Shown one piece after another: positions 5,667-5,718 of a stretch of 5,718 bases of DNA (positions within the stretch are counted from its first letter, which is position 1; every line of letters begins with the position of its first letter). The notes beneath the pieces were generated by a model. The model saw only the letters and a list, made by a program, of their open reading frames with translations, did no database searches and was not told where the DNA came from. The DNA is taken from positions 1-5,718 of the forward strand of contig CANRFD010000086.1 of assembly GCA_947629845.1 (NCBI GenBank), given 5' to 3'. A program made the position numbers and the translations under genes. Origin of the DNA: an uncultured Clostridia bacterium (GTDB lineage: Bacteria > Bacillota > Clostridia > Christensenellales > Borkfalkiaceae).

Positions 5667-5718
5667 GATTTTTTCAGATAGTCGATGATGAAGCCCTGAA
5701 TTTCTCCGTCCATGACGG
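5663..5718 (-). CDS. C-terminal end of an unidentified gene upstream of tsaD
   Basis: The frame ending in the TGA at 5663-5665 reads VMDGEIQGFIIDYLKKS before its stop, and the rest lies beyond the window. The stop overlaps the tsaD GTG start by 4 bp, which is typical of translationally coupled operon genes and argues that this frame is real. In many Firmicutes tsaD is preceded by rimI, tsaB or tsaE, but these 17 residues do not resemble the C-termini I know for those, so I do not name it. Confidence 0.55.
   Translation of the reverse strand, partial: VMDGEIQGFIIDYLKKS

Overview
The window looks like chromosomal DNA of a GC-rich, endospore-forming member of the Firmicutes/Clostridia. It carries two spoVA sporulation genes, a bacterial tsaD and bacterial-type terminators. 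Coding regions are GC-rich and the longer spacers are distinctly AT-rich. A gut-type uncultured Clostridia lineage is my guess from base composition and gene content; nothing here fixes the genus. Every gene I can support lies on the minus strand, so the window is best read from right to left.

Right end to centre: the last 17 codons of an unidentified gene overlap by 4 bp the GTG start of tsaD (t6A tRNA modification). After 57 bp comes a 687-codon membrane-anchored protein with two Rossmann/RCK-like modules and a C-terminal RyR-type domain. This is the least ordinary protein in the window. Its stop is followed by a possible 23-codon cysteine-containing ORF with its own Shine-Dalgarno sequence, then by a very strong intrinsic terminator (31-bp perfect stem plus T-run). 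That closes the tsaD-containing transcription unit.

Centre to left: a 275-bp AT-rich leader with a palindrome and a start-proximal hairpin precedes spoVAD and spoVAE (spoVAEb type). Both encode parts of the spore inner-membrane channel system that moves dipicolinic acid. spoVAC, the usual upstream partner, is not present here.

Left end: a 380-bp AT-rich spacer holds a cluster of DnaA-box-like sequences and a 9-bp perfect inverted repeat. After it comes a consensus sigma-A promoter (TTGACA, 17 bp, TATAAT) reading left into a tRNA-Arg(ACG) locus. This locus is unusual. The promoter-proximal copy is only the 5' 42 nt of the tRNA. It is followed by a 91-bp hairpin-rich segment and then by a full tRNA-Arg gene whose last bases run off the window. 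The two copies share an exact 47-bp direct repeat.

The most interesting items are the RyR/RCK-like membrane protein, the half-tRNA plus structured-segment arrangement, and the DnaA-box cluster outside any visible dnaA context.
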